This document shows, piece after piece, positions 46,901-57,565 of a DNA stretch of 64,000 nt. The notes beneath the pieces are model-generated. The model was not told where the DNA came from. It worked only from the letters and a program-made list of their open reading frames with translations, and searched no databases. Made by a program: the position numbers and the translations under genes. The stretch comes from Solicola gregarius. Its GTDB lineage: Bacteria; Actinomycetota; Actinomycetes; Propionibacteriales; Nocardioidaceae. The stretch covers positions 3,100,001-3,164,000 of the forward strand of contig NZ_CP094970.1 of assembly GCF_025790165.1 (NCBI RefSeq), in the 5' to 3' direction. Every line of letters begins with the position of its first letter. The first letter of the stretch is position 1.

Positions 46901-49025
46901 CATCGAGATCGCCGAGACCGCGTTCACCGGCAGCGGCCAGCTGTCCGGCGTCCAGTGTCCCGCCGGCTTCCTCGAACCCGGTGACGTCATGCCGTGTACG
47001 GCGACGTACGACGTGACCCAGGCCGACGTCGATCAGGGATCGGTCGACAACACCGCCGTCGCTCAGGGCACGGCGGACGGAGGGCCGGTCGAGTCCAACG
47101 AGGACGATGCGACCGTGACGATCGCGGCCGACCCGGCGCTGACGCTGGTCAAGTCCGCCGACAACACCGACGAGCTGACCGCCGGGGAGACGATCGACTA
47201 CTCGTTCGTGGTGACCAACACCGGCAACGTCACGATGGCCGACGTCGGCGTCGACGAGGTCGCGTTCGACGGGTCGGGCGAGCTGTCCGATATCGAGTGC
47301 CCGCCAGGTGCTGCTTCGGTCGCGCCGGGCGACCAGGTCACGTGCACGGCGACGTACGAGGTGACGCAGGCCGACGTCGACCGCGGCGAGCTGGAGAACA
47401 CCGCGATCGCGAACGGCACACCACCTACTGGTGATCCCGTCGACTCCAACGAGGACTCCGCGACGATCCCGGCCGATCACGAGCCGGGCCTCACGCTGGA
47501 CAAGTCGGCCGACAATACCGACGAGCTGACCGCGGGCGAGACGATCGACTACTCGTTCGTGGTGACGAACACCGGGAATGTGACCGAGAACGAAGTCGAG
47601 GTGGAAGAGCTCTCGTTCGACGGCTCCGGCGAGCTGTCCGAGCTCGACTGCGTGCCGCCCTCCGGTGCGACCCTGGTACCTGGCGAGTCGATGGAGTGCA
47701 CGGCGACGTACGAGGTGACGCAGGCCGACGTGGATCGTGGCGCGCTCGACAACACCGCGATCGCGCACGGTACGACGCCGAGCGACGAGCCGGTCGACTC
47801 CAACGAGGACTCCGTGCAGATTCCGAGCGACAGGGAGCCGAGCCTGGAGCTGGAGAAGACTGCGGACAAGGACGAGATCACCGAGGTGGGCCAGCCGGTC
47901 ACGTACACCTTCGCGGTCACCAACACGGGCAACGTGACGTTGAGCGATGTCGGCGTGGACGAGGTCGAGTTCGATGGTTCGGGCGAGATGTCCGACATCG
48001 TGTGCGCACCTGGCACGGAGTCCTTGGCCCCCGGTGCCTCGGCGACCTGCACGGCGACGTACGAGGTGACGCAGGCCGACGTCGACCGTGGCCGGCTGGA
48101 CAACACCGCGGTCGCGCACGGTACGCCCCCGAGCGATGACCCGGTCGACTCCAACGAGGACTCCGTGACGATCCCGAGCAACCAGCAGCCGGGCCTGAAG
48201 CTGGAGAAGTCCTCCGATACTGACCTGGCAAGCAAGCCCGGTCAGCTCGTGACGTACACATTCGCGATCACCAACACCGGCAATGTGACGCTCAGCGACA
48301 CCGCGGTGAACGAGGGATCGTTCAACGGACATGGCGAGATGAGCACGGCGACGTGCCCGCCGGCCGCCCAGGAGCTCGCTCCCGGCGACACCGTCGAGTG
48401 CACGGCGACGTACCAGGTGGTCGGTGACGATCTGACCGGTGAGCCGCTGCGCAACACGGCGACGGCAACGGGCGGCGACCCGAGCGGCGACCCGGTCGAC
48501 TCCAACCCGGACAACGAGAGCATTCCGACGAAGAAGGCACACGGTCCGCAGCCGGGCATCGACATCGTGAAGACGTCCGACACCGACAAGGTCACCGAGG
48601 CGGGCCAGGTGGTCACGTACTCGTTCAAGATCACCAACACCGGCGACGTGCCGCTGCAGCGTCCGACGGTCAACGAGGAGTCGTTCAACGGGCACGGCGC
48701 GATGAGCCCGGTGACATGCCCGCCTGGGTCTCGCGTGCTCAGCCCGGGCGAGACGGTCGTCTGCACCGCGACATACGCCGTCGTGGAGGACGACCTGACC
48801 GGTGAGCCGCTGACCAACTCCGCGACCGTCACGGCCACGGACCCCGACGACGACCCGATCATCTCCGGCATCGACGACGAGACGGTCGCGACCGTGGACG
48901 ACGATGACGACGATCTGCCCGACACGGGTGCGATGATCGGATGGGGCGCAATCGCCCTGGCAATCGCCTGTCTCGTCGCCGGTGGGGTGTTGATCGCCGC
49001 CGGCCGCTCCAGGCGGAAGGACTGA
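43926..49025 (+). CDS. LPXTG-type repeat adhesin (DUF11/SpaA-like repeats)
   Basis: A 1,699-residue surface protein. A long signal peptide (to about residue 47, ending AHAQ) is followed by a 350-residue head of unknown fold, one divergent repeat (about 373-490), then ten repeats of about 117 residues from 492 to 1655. Each has a P-x-L-x-L-x-K opening, an ITNTGNVT-like strand and a CTATYxVTQxDVD core. The end is LPDTG (1664-1668), a hydrophobic helix and RSRRKD, a complete sortase signal. AAGGAA precedes ATG 43926. The sortase gene follows after 19 bases. Likely a rigid stalk displaying the head. Confidence 0.9.
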   Translation: MPQYELGTASRRRLPRWRRATYVLMAVFALAATLVVPAIDPPAAHAQTDTSCDFANSGTGTYADTLCWFDLSDVDWQDAQNGQDFEVSIPGGYTLAFTLTADGGEATSSAFPTYSDAYLGNNGFYTGVSGEPAFYQQDNATDTDLELSDIELTSSSGEVVDGYALVGADAESTDADESITWNSSDPITSLTATRTGTGLGNACGGGFTGIGTKEVTCTGQGTSTKTGTAIVSSTNPSTFSQHMQGGGLQAVSFGVLISAVTLNKAVDGRFSGDSADISIQDSSGATIGSDSTGPTGDSASVDVPVVVDAEGSTFTLGETTNANLDNYVTDWSCTRNGEVDTSLPTGRIGTSADVDVGVGDDIECTITNSARPVSIAIDKQAGDPVDVNGNGITDAGDQISYDFTVTNTGDLPLDTVEVTDDTVGSVTCEATELAAGASTNCTADQAYTITDADESNGSVDNTATASGHVETTNDTVTSDPDSTSTPVEGPNPELTLTKSGSPSNPDDFEAGQQITYVFFVRNTGNVTVSDVDVSEVSFSGSGEMSDITCPAGILAPGGQMPCTATYTLTQEDVDAGEIDNTAVADGTDPDGGPVESNEDDFAIPADPAPGIDLEKSVDPETVSGPGEEVTYSFVVTNTGNVTLSDPELTETAFSGTGPPPQVDCPTVNFLPGQAVTCTATYTATAADANAGEVDNTATATATPANGEPPVSDPASAEFTIPAHPELSLTKTVDPTVVDEAGDNVTYSFEVENTGNVTVTDVSVDDVYFGGSDPLGDITCPTDPLPAGETMTCTADYSVTQDDVDSPAILNVARASGQPPTGDRVRSNTDRALIRTDRDPQIAMEKAASPATYDAPGDTITYTFEVTNTGNVSLSDPTIDESQFTGSGEDPFVVCPTPVILAPGQSTECTATYETTQADVDRGSIENTATATADPPFRMDPPVSDPDNAVVTADQSPELALNKTVRPTTVEQSGDQVRYAFIVENTGNVTVNGIEIAETAFTGSGQLSGVQCPAGFLEPGDVMPCTATYDVTQADVDQGSVDNTAVAQGTADGGPVESNEDDATVTIAADPALTLVKSADNTDELTAGETIDYSFVVTNTGNVTMADVGVDEVAFDGSGELSDIECPPGAASVAPGDQVTCTATYEVTQADVDRGELENTAIANGTPPTGDPVDSNEDSATIPADHEPGLTLDKSADNTDELTAGETIDYSFVVTNTGNVTENEVEVEELSFDGSGELSELDCVPPSGATLVPGESMECTATYEVTQADVDRGALDNTAIAHGTTPSDEPVDSNEDSVQIPSDREPSLELEKTADKDEITEVGQPVTYTFAVTNTGNVTLSDVGVDEVEFDGSGEMSDIVCAPGTESLAPGASATCTATYEVTQADVDRGRLDNTAVAHGTPPSDDPVDSNEDSVTIPSNQQPGLKLEKSSDTDLASKPGQLVTYTFAITNTGNVTLSDTAVNEGSFNGHGEMSTATCPPAAQELAPGDTVECTATYQVVGDDLTGEPLRNTATATGGDPSGDPVDSNPDNESIPTKKAHGPQPGIDIVKTSDTDKVTEAGQVVTYSFKITNTGDVPLQRPTVNEESFNGHGAMSPVTCPPGSRVLSPGETVVCTATYAVVEDDLTGEPLTNSATVTATDPDDDPIISGIDDETVATVDDDDDDLPDTGAMIGWGAIALAIACLVAGGVLIAAGRSRRKD

Positions 49026-49044
49026 TTCGCGAACGAGGGGCCTG

Positions 49045-49713
49045 ATGACGCGACCGGCGACGCGCACGCGGCGGCGAAAGTGGTTGATGGCGACGGGAAT
49101 CGTGCTCGTCCTGGCCGGTGTCGCAGGGCTCGGCTATGTCGCGTGGGAGTACATCGGCACGAACATCGTGGCGCGACAGACGCAGCAGAACCAGCTCGAC
49201 GACCTACACGAGCGCTGGCAGTCCGGTGAAGCGGCCGGGTCGGGCGAGGCGAGCGCCGTGCTGCGGATTCCACGCTTCGGCGACGACTTCGAGGTGCCGA
49301 TCATCGAGGGCGTCTCCGACGACGATCTGTCTGCCGGAGTCGGCCACCAGCCGGGCACTGCCGGGCCCGGCGAGCGCGGCAACTTCGTGCTCGCCGGTCA
49401 CCGGGTGACGCGTGGGGAGCCGTTCGCGGACTTCCCCGAGCTGCGTGCCGGCGACCGTGTGGAGATCGAGACCCGCACCCGTACGTACGAATATCGACTC
49501 GACATGGACGGCGACGAGCTCGAGGTCGACTTCTCGGAGGGCTGGGTGATGGAGTCGCGGCCGGACTATCCCGCTGTGGCGGACTCCCGCCGGCTGATCA
49601 CGCTCGTCACGTGCGCGGAGCTGTTCCACACGGACGGGCGACTCGTAGCCTTCGGTCACCTGGTCGACACGCGGCCGACGGAGCGTACGACGGCCACCAC
49701 TGCACCGTCATAG
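49045..49713 (+). CDS. class E sortase
   Basis: A 222-residue membrane-bound transpeptidase that cuts between Thr and Gly of the sorting signal and attaches the protein to cell wall. One helix at about 14-34 anchors it. The catalytic triad is visible: H119 in VLAGHRVTRG, C190 in LVTCAELF and the arginine in DGRLVAFG. Class E enzymes usually prefer LAXTG; the neighbouring substrate carries LPDTG. The pair is evidently a dedicated unit. Confidence 0.9.
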   Translation: MTRPATRTRRRKWLMATGIVLVLAGVAGLGYVAWEYIGTNIVARQTQQNQLDDLHERWQSGEAAGSGEASAVLRIPRFGDDFEVPIIEGVSDDDLSAGVGHQPGTAGPGERGNFVLAGHRVTRGEPFADFPELRAGDRVEIETRTRTYEYRLDMDGDELEVDFSEGWVMESRPDYPAVADSRRLITLVTCAELFHTDGRLVAFGHLVDTRPTERTTATTAPS

Positions 49714-49725
49714 CGGCGCGGAGCG

Positions 49726-50850
49726 CTATCCGAGCAGCTGGTACTCGTTCACGTCCGCATAGGTGCCGTCGGACAGTCGCTCGGCCCGATGCCGGGTGCC
49801 GACGAAGTCGAAGCCGGCGTTGCGCGCAACGGCGTTGCTGGGTCCGTTCTCCGTCGCAGCGAACAGCTCGAGGCGACGCCGGCCGACGCCGCCTTGCTCG
49901 ATGGGAGTGAGCGCGTGGCGTACGGCGAGCCGCGTGGCCTCGGACACCATGCCGCGTCCGCGTGCAGAGGGGTGCATCCAGTAGCCGATCTCGCCGGTCT
50001 CCGTACGCGCGTTCATCCGCAGTACCGCGATGTTGCCGGCAAGCTCGTCGGTGTCGGGATCCGCAATGCACCAGGCCGCCATCGAGCCCGTCGCGGCCTG
50101 CCAGGACGCCGCAGCGAGGTACGTACGCGCGTCCGCCTCGGTGTACGGATCGGGCAACAGCGGGATCCACAACCGGGTCGTGGCGTCGGAGCACGCCTCG
50201 ACCATCCGGGGAACATCGGTGTCCTTGAACGGCCGCAGCCGCACCTTCTCGCCCTCGATGACCGGCGAGCGCCACCAGGGCGTACGGGGGGTGCCGTCGG
50301 CGTCGGGACGGATCGAACCCGTCCAGGCGTCGAGGGCGCGACCGCGCTCCCACAGGAAGTCTGGTGCGGTCCCGTGCAGCGTGAACCCGGTCGCCCATGC
50401 GGTACGTAGCGACGCGACGTTGCCGACATGTGCGCGCCAGTGCACGACTTCGATGCCGCCGCGCTCGAACGCCCAGCGCAACGCGAGCCGGATGGCGCGC
50501 GCCATGACACCGCGCCCGCGTGCCGCCGGGTGCAGCCCGAAGCCGACGTCCGCGACGCCGACGCCGCGTACGTCGATGTTGCCGCCGAAGCGCGCCACTC
50601 CGTCGTCGCCGAGGTACTCGATCGCCCAGCCGCGGTGGTGATGGCGCTCCCAGCCCGGGCCCACGATCTCGTCGACGAAGTGCCGCGCGTTGCTCGCGTC
50701 GTACGGGTCGGGAATGGTCGTCCAGCGGATGAACTCCGGGTCACGGGCCATCTCGACCATCGGGCTGATATCGGACTCGCGATGCGCGCGCAGTGTCACG
50801 ACGCCGTCGGTCAGCACGGGCACGTCGTCGGGGAACCTCATGCCCTTCAT
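49726..50850 (-). CDS. tandem GNAT acetyltransferase
   Basis: About 374 residues containing two GNAT domains in a row, both of RimJ/RimL type. The first (residues 10-170) has GFGLHPAARGRGVMARAIRL and the second (about 195-370) GYWMHPSARGRGMVSEATRL, each the acetyl-CoA pyrophosphate loop. The start is unsure: ATG 50850 or ATG 50841 are equally possible, and a TTG lies at 50877. Substrate could be a protein N-terminus or a small amine. Confidence 0.82.
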   Translation of the reverse strand: MKGMRFPDDVPVLTDGVVTLRAHRESDISPMVEMARDPEFIRWTTIPDPYDASNARHFVDEIVGPGWERHHHRGWAIEYLGDDGVARFGGNIDVRGVGVADVGFGLHPAARGRGVMARAIRLALRWAFERGGIEVVHWRAHVGNVASLRTAWATGFTLHGTAPDFLWERGRALDAWTGSIRPDADGTPRTPWWRSPVIEGEKVRLRPFKDTDVPRMVEACSDATTRLWIPLLPDPYTEADARTYLAAASWQAATGSMAAWCIADPDTDELAGNIAVLRMNARTETGEIGYWMHPSARGRGMVSEATRLAVRHALTPIEQGGVGRRRLELFAATENGPSNAVARNAGFDFVGTRHRAERLSDGTYADVNEYQLLG

Positions 50851-50887
50851 CGTTGCAGCGTCGAATGCGACGGGCAACGGAATTCCG

Positions 50888-51736
50888 TCACGCGTGGTGC
50901 TGCTGGTCGAGGCGGAAAGGATGGGCGGGGTAGACGCCGAGGATCGTGACGTCGGTGGTGAAGAACGCGAGCTCCTCGAGCGCGAGGGCGAGCGGCCGGT
51001 CGTCGGGGTGGGCCTCCACGTCGGCGAGGAACTGCGTCGCGAAGAACAGCCCGCCGACCATGTAGCTCTCCAGCTTCGTCATGTTCACGCCGTTGGTGGC
51101 GAAGCCGCCCAGAGCCTTGTACAGGGCGGCCGGCACGTTGCGTACGTTGAAGACGAACGTCGTCACCGTCGGGCCGTCGCCTTGCGGGGCGGGTCGCGGC
51201 TCGGCGCTGAGGATGATGAAGCGGGTCGTGTTGTGCGCTTCGTCCTCGACCCGCGTACGCAGGGTCTTCAGGCCGTAGATCTCACCTGCGAGCGAGGTCG
51301 CGAGGCACGCCTTGGTGGGATCGTCCCACTCGGCGATCTCGCGCGCGGAGCCGGCAGTGTCACCGGCGATCATGGGTGCGAGCCCGAGATCGCGGATCAC
51401 CTGCCGGCACTGACCGAGCGCGTGTTGGTGGCTGTAGACCGACCGGATGGTGTCTTCGGTGGCCGCAGGCACGCACATCAGGTCGAAATGGATCGGCAGG
51501 TAGTACTCGCCGATGATGTGCAGCCCGGACGTCGGCAGCGCATGGTGGATGTCGGCGACGCGGCCGGCGCTGGAGTTGTCGATCGGGATCATCGCGAGCT
51601 CGGCGCTGCCCTCGCCGACGGCGGCGAACGCGTCCTCGAACGACGCACAGGGCATCGGCTCCCAGTCGGGAAAGACGTCGCGGCACGCGATATCGGAGTT
51701 GGCGCCGGGCTCACCTTGGTACGCGATCTTGCTCAC
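50888..51736 (-). CDS. pheA: prephenate dehydratase
   Basis: Converts prephenate to phenylpyruvate in phenylalanine synthesis; 282 residues. KIAYQGEPGANSDIACRDVF opens the catalytic domain, AMIPIDNSSAGRVADIHHAL and the NTTRFIIL (Thr-Arg-Phe) motif contribute to catalysis, and a C-terminal ACT domain (ALGGFATNGVNMTKLESY) should bind phenylalanine for feedback control. The GTG at 51736 has CATGAT at -12 to -7, pointing to a leaderless mRNA. Confidence 0.94.
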   Translation of the reverse strand: MSKIAYQGEPGANSDIACRDVFPDWEPMPCASFEDAFAAVGEGSAELAMIPIDNSSAGRVADIHHALPTSGLHIIGEYYLPIHFDLMCVPAATEDTIRSVYSHQHALGQCRQVIRDLGLAPMIAGDTAGSAREIAEWDDPTKACLATSLAGEIYGLKTLRTRVEDEAHNTTRFIILSAEPRPAPQGDGPTVTTFVFNVRNVPAALYKALGGFATNGVNMTKLESYMVGGLFFATQFLADVEAHPDDRPLALALEELAFFTTDVTILGVYPAHPFRLDQQHHA

Positions 51737-51802
51737 TGCCCCATCATGGCGTGGCTCGCGTACGCGTCGACCGCGGGTCTGTCTTGTGGGCGGGTAGCCG
51801 CG

Positions 51803-51860
51803 CTTGGGTCTATGTGGCATAGCACCAGTCCTATTGGACCGATGCCACATAGACCCCAAG
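51803..51860. terminator. palindromic terminator after galK
   Basis: CTTGGGTCTATGTGGCAT (51803-51820) pairs with ATGCCACATAGACCCCAAG (51842-51860) with one bulge; an inner GTCC-TATT-GGAC stem caps it. It lies 40 bases beyond the galK stop and upstream of the pheA promoter, separating two genes on the same strand. Confidence 0.75.
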
Positions 51861-51899
51861 AGGCGCGGCAGGACCTGTGGACGAAACCGGCGCGAGACG

Positions 51900-53000
51900 T
51901 CAGCCGTCGCGTCGCGCCCCGGCGGCCGGCGCGACCATGAACGTACGCGGTTCGGCGAACTCCGCATGGGCGAACATCGCCCGCACCCGCTCGCCGACCG
52001 CTTCGGCGCGGTCGGCGGGTACGAGTGCGATCGCGCTGCCTCCGAAGCCGCCACCCGTCATGCGGGCACCGAGCGCTCCCGCCTCGAGGCTGGCATCGAC
52101 GGCGATGTCGAGCTCGGGCGCGCTCACCTCGAAGTCGTCGCGTAGTGAGGCGTGCGATGCCGTGAACAGGGTCGCGAGCTGGTTCCACTGCCGCTCGCGC
52201 AATGCGCGTACCGCAGACCGGGTACGCGCGGTCTCGGTGATGACGTGGCGTACGCGCGCCTTGATCACCGGATCCTCGATCCGCAGTACCGCGTCGAGTC
52301 CCGCATCGGCCAGGTGCTTCAACCCGAGCTGCTCGGCCGCAGTGTCGCATTCGGCCCGCCGCTTCGCGTACTCCCCGTCCGCGAGCGAGTGCGATGCTCG
52401 GGTGTCGATCACGAGCAGCCGCAGCCCGTCTGCCGTCCAGTCCGCCGGCACCGGGTCGACCTTCGGCGGCGTAGCGGCCGTGTCGATGAACAGCGCGTGT
52501 CCCTCGGCTCCGCACATCGCGGCGAGCTGGTCCATCGACCCACTAGGTACGCCGACGTAGTCGTTCTCCGCGCGCTGCGCGAGCAGGGCCACCTCGACGG
52601 GCGGAACGTCGACGCCGATCGAGCCGAGCAGCGCCGCCGCGACGCCGCACTCGATCGCGGCCGATGATGACAACCCTGCACCCGTTGGCACATCGGAGCT
52701 GATCACCACGTCGGCACCGGGCACCGGATGGCCGGCCTCGCGCAGCGACCAGACGACACCGGCGACGTACGCGCCCCAGTCGGTCACCTCGCCGGGCTCG
52801 ACGTCGGCGCCGAACTCGATCGAGTGCTCGGCGAGGTCGGACCATGCGCGTACGCGCCCGTCGTCGCGGAGTCTCGCCTTCACGTCGGTGCGACGGTCGA
52901 TCGCGATCGGCAGCACGGGTCCGCCGTTGTAGTCCAGATGCTCACCGATCAGGTTGACCCTCCCGGGTGCTGACCAGCGGCCGACGGGTGGCGCGTCCAT
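51900..53000 (-). CDS. galK: galactokinase
   Basis: GHMP kinase of 366 residues phosphorylating galactose. GRVNLIGEHLDYNGG is the galactokinase signature, PTGAGLSSSAAIECG the ATP loop, and GARMTGGGFGGSAIAL the third GHMP motif. ATG 53000 has GAGACT at -12 to -7; a GTG at 53015 is an alternative. No galT, galE or sugar transporter is adjacent. A 166-bp palindromic element lies directly upstream. Confidence 0.92.
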   Translation of the reverse strand: MDAPPVGRWSAPGRVNLIGEHLDYNGGPVLPIAIDRRTDVKARLRDDGRVRAWSDLAEHSIEFGADVEPGEVTDWGAYVAGVVWSLREAGHPVPGADVVISSDVPTGAGLSSSAAIECGVAAALLGSIGVDVPPVEVALLAQRAENDYVGVPSGSMDQLAAMCGAEGHALFIDTAATPPKVDPVPADWTADGLRLLVIDTRASHSLADGEYAKRRAECDTAAEQLGLKHLADAGLDAVLRIEDPVIKARVRHVITETARTRSAVRALRERQWNQLATLFTASHASLRDDFEVSAPELDIAVDASLEAGALGARMTGGGFGGSAIALVPADRAEAVGERVRAMFAHAEFAEPRTFMVAPAAGARRDG

Positions 53001-53014
53001 GTGCACAGTCTCCA

Positions 53015-53180
53015 CTAGTGCCCCGAATCAGAGGTGCGGCGTCGACAGGCGTCGTCTGAGTGGATGCTCCGCAAGGCCGACGAGGAAAGTCATAGTAGAT
53101 CCTATTTCCGACGAGGAGAACGCTGCGGAGCGCCGCTGAGGCGGCGAAGGGCGCGTCGCACTTCTGATTCGGGGCACTAG
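53015..53180. repeat. 166-bp imperfect palindromic element
   Basis: CTAGTGCCCCGAATCAGA (53015-53032) is repeated inverted and exact at 53163-53180, and pairing continues with mismatches over most of the interior (for example CTCCGCA at 53068 with TGCGGAG at 53124). It has the size and terminal inverted repeats of a non-autonomous mobile element (MITE-like), or of a long structured RNA. It fills the space between the divergent galK and CNNM-type genes. Confidence 0.6.
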
Positions 53181-53209
53181 GCTGTTGACGTGGACGCGGG
53201 AGGTCGTAC

Positions 53210-54487
53210 GTGAGCGACGTACTGCTCAACGTCGGGTTGATCTTCTGCTTCATCGTGATCGGCGGGCTGTTCGCCGCCGCCGAGATCGCACTCGTGTCGT
53301 TGCGCGAAGGGCAGGTCCGCACCCTCGCCGATCGTGGCAGGCGCGGCGCGGCCGTCGCCAGGCTGGCCTCGGAGCCCAACCGGTTCCTGTCGGCGGTGCA
53401 GATCGGCGTGACGCTCGCGGGCTTCCTCTCTGCGGCGTTCGGCGGTGCGACGCTCGCGGACGACCTCGCGCCGACCTTCGTCGACTGGGGGATGAGCGAG
53501 GGCGTCGCGTCGGCGGTCGCACTCGTGCTGATCACGATCGTCATCTCGTACTTCTCCATCGTGCTGAGCGAGCTCGTCGCGAAGCGGCTGGCGCTGCAAC
53601 GCACCGTGCCGGTCGCACTCGCGCTCGCGCCGTCGGTCGATCGGATCGCGCGCATCTCCAAGCCGGTGATCTGGCTGCTGTCGGTGTCGACGGACGCGGT
53701 CGTACGCCTGCTCGGTGGCGACCCGACGGCGGCGCGCGAGGAGATGACAGAGGAAGAGCTACGGCTGCTCGTACGCAGCCAGACCAGCCTGTCGGATGAG
53801 GAGCGGCAGATCGTCGATGATGTGTTCTCCGCTGGTGACCGTCAGGTCCGCGAGGTGATGCTGCCGCGTACCGAGGTCGACTTCATGGACGGCACAATGC
53901 CTGTGTACAAGGCGATCAAGCATGTGGCGAGTCAGGCGCACTCGCGCTATCCGGTGATCGGCGAGACACCCGATGACGTGCTTGGGTTCATCCACGTACG
54001 CGACCTGATGGACCCGTACCTGGAAGGCCGGTCGTCGGTGCACGTGGCCGACCTCGCCCGCGACGTACCGATGGTTCCCGGCACCCTGAACGTGCTGGCC
54101 GCGATGAGCAACATGCGCAGTCTCGGTGCCCATCTCGCGATCGTGATCGACGAGTACGGCGGCACCGACGGCATCGTGACCCTCGAGGACCTCGTCGAGG
54201 AGCTGATCGGCGATATCCGCGACGAGTACGACGCCGAGGGCCAGGTGACCGAGCGGCTCACCGGCGGCGACGTCGAGGTCGACGGGCTGCTGAACCTCGA
54301 CGACTTCGCCGAGGAGACGGGCATCGAGCTCCCCGAGGGCCCGTACGAGACCGTCGCCGGCTACCTGATCGCCGTGCTGGGGCGGGTGCCGACGGTCGAC
54401 GACGAATGCGAGTTCGAGGGCTACCGGCTCCGGGTGTCGGAGATGGACGGCCGTCGGGTCGCCCGGATCCACGTCAGCCGCGCGTAG
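53210..54487 (+). CDS. CNNM/CorC-type transporter-like protein
   Basis: A 425-residue protein with an N-terminal CNNM/DUF21 domain of four helices (residues 1-190), a CBS pair (about 205-330: REVMLPRTEVDFMDGTMPVY, then VIDEYGGTDGIVTLEDLVEE) and a C-terminal CorC_HlyC domain (VEVDGLLNLDDFAEETGIEL). Such proteins were once called haemolysins; relatives take part in magnesium or cobalt efflux. GGGAGG lies 6 bases before the GTG. Confidence 0.92.
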   Translation: MSDVLLNVGLIFCFIVIGGLFAAAEIALVSLREGQVRTLADRGRRGAAVARLASEPNRFLSAVQIGVTLAGFLSAAFGGATLADDLAPTFVDWGMSEGVASAVALVLITIVISYFSIVLSELVAKRLALQRTVPVALALAPSVDRIARISKPVIWLLSVSTDAVVRLLGGDPTAAREEMTEEELRLLVRSQTSLSDEERQIVDDVFSAGDRQVREVMLPRTEVDFMDGTMPVYKAIKHVASQAHSRYPVIGETPDDVLGFIHVRDLMDPYLEGRSSVHVADLARDVPMVPGTLNVLAAMSNMRSLGAHLAIVIDEYGGTDGIVTLEDLVEELIGDIRDEYDAEGQVTERLTGGDVEVDGLLNLDDFAEETGIELPEGPYETVAGYLIAVLGRVPTVDDECEFEGYRLRVSEMDGRRVARIHVSRA

Positions 54488-54507
54488 TCCTGCGGAACCG
54501 CGGCAGC

Positions 54508-55765
54508 TCAGCGGCCCGCGGTCTCCTGCCAGCTGCTGCCGCCGTCGGTCGACACGTACATCCGTGAGCCCTCCGAGATGTACAACGTCGCCTCGTCGTC
54601 GCCGGTCACGGATTGCAGCAGATGCATCGCGTCCGTGCCGTCGCCCGGCAGCCCGTCGTTCGATGGGCGCATCTGCGACCAGTCGAGCCCGGCGCTGATC
54701 ACCGGCCCGCTTGGGCGGTACGTCGGGGGCGCGTCGCCGCCCCAGTCGACCTGCGCCAGGAGAGCGCCGTCGCTGCGTACGACGGCCCAGTCGACTGTTG
54801 CCTCCGGGATCCGGCCGTTGCCGCCGAGGGCGGGCAACCGTTGCCATGTCGCTCCGTCGTCGCGGGAGACGTGTACTGCGACGAACGGGAGGACAGTCGC
54901 ACCATCCGCACCCTCGACGATGGCGATCGTGTCGGGTTCGGCCGAGTCGGCGATCATGAAGATGCCGCCAGCCCGACGGGGTAGCGGATGCTGGCCCCAG
55001 GTCTGACCGCCGTCATCGGACCAGACCGCGCGCCAAGTCGCCGAATTGCCTTCGGAGTATGCGATCCCGACGAGCCGCCCATCCGGTTGTTCGACGAGCC
55101 CGTGCGTGTCGGGAGGGGCGTCGATCGGGTGTTCGGTTGCCGCCTCGGCGTCGATCGCGATGCCGCCGTACCGCGGGACGACTTCGCCGTCGCCGACGGG
55201 ACCGACACGCTCCGTTCTTTCGAGCGGCCTGAGTTCGCCCTCCGCCGAGAGGAGGAAGGATTCGTTGTGGGGCTGAACGGAGAAGGACCCGTTCGGCAAG
55301 GCGGCGATCTGAGCGTATGCGTCGTAGTTCTCGAACTCTTCGTACTCGGCCGTTCGAAAGCCGTCCTCTGTGACGGCAACGACCGTGCGCTCGTGTCGAC
55401 AGCGGTCGTTGGAGCACAGGTGCCACACGCTGGCACGAACGTCTGGGTCGTCCTCGGACACCGCAAAGCTGTAGAGCTGCGCCTCCTCGTCGTTGACAAC
55501 CTGCTCGGGCGTCAGGTCGTCCAGCTTCAGCGACTTCGGCGGCGTCGGCGACGGTGCCGGTTCGGGGCGGTCATCCGAGCCGCGGTCGATGCCGACCACG
55601 CCGAGCACGACGATCACCGCGGCGGCGAGCACGGCGGAGCCGACGACGCGCACGTGCGAGCGCCGCCGGCGTACCGCACCCCGCCGAATCAGTGCATCGA
55701 CGTCGCTCGGACGCGCCGACTCGCGGGCGTACGCCGCGTACGACTCATCGAGTAGGTCATCGAGG

Positions 55766-55773
<8 letters not shown>
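54508..55773 (-). CDS. membrane protein paired with ECF sigma factor
   Basis: A 421-residue protein with a 42-residue basic cytoplasmic head, one helix (about 44-62) and a large outside part containing BNR/sialidase-like repeats (SDDGGQTW, SRDDGATW, STDGGSSW). GGAGGAGG precedes ATG 55773. It overlaps the sigma gene by 8 bases, so it is the natural candidate for its anti-sigma or sensor partner, although no zinc-binding anti-sigma motif is visible. The outside repeats probably form a propeller sensing an envelope signal. Confidence 0.75.
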
Positions 55774-57534
<1,761 letters not shown>

Positions 57535-57565
57535 TACCTCCGGGAGCGCGCTAGTCTCTGCTTCC

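Noticed and set aside
45400-48900. Regular DNA repeats that could suggest a CRISPR array or satellite
   Set aside because: Period is about 350 bases, the frame stays open and the repeats are protein domains with diverged DNA.
45525-49067. An 1,180-codon open frame antisense to the adhesin
   Set aside because: It is a mirror of the repetitive, GC-rich adhesin codons, shows no domain, and lacks a ribosome site; the sense frame has signal peptide, repeats and sorting signal.
53210-54487. Haemolysin as the product name for the CNNM-type gene
   Set aside because: That name is historical; the DUF21, CBS and CorC_HlyC domains point to an ion transport-related protein, not a toxin.
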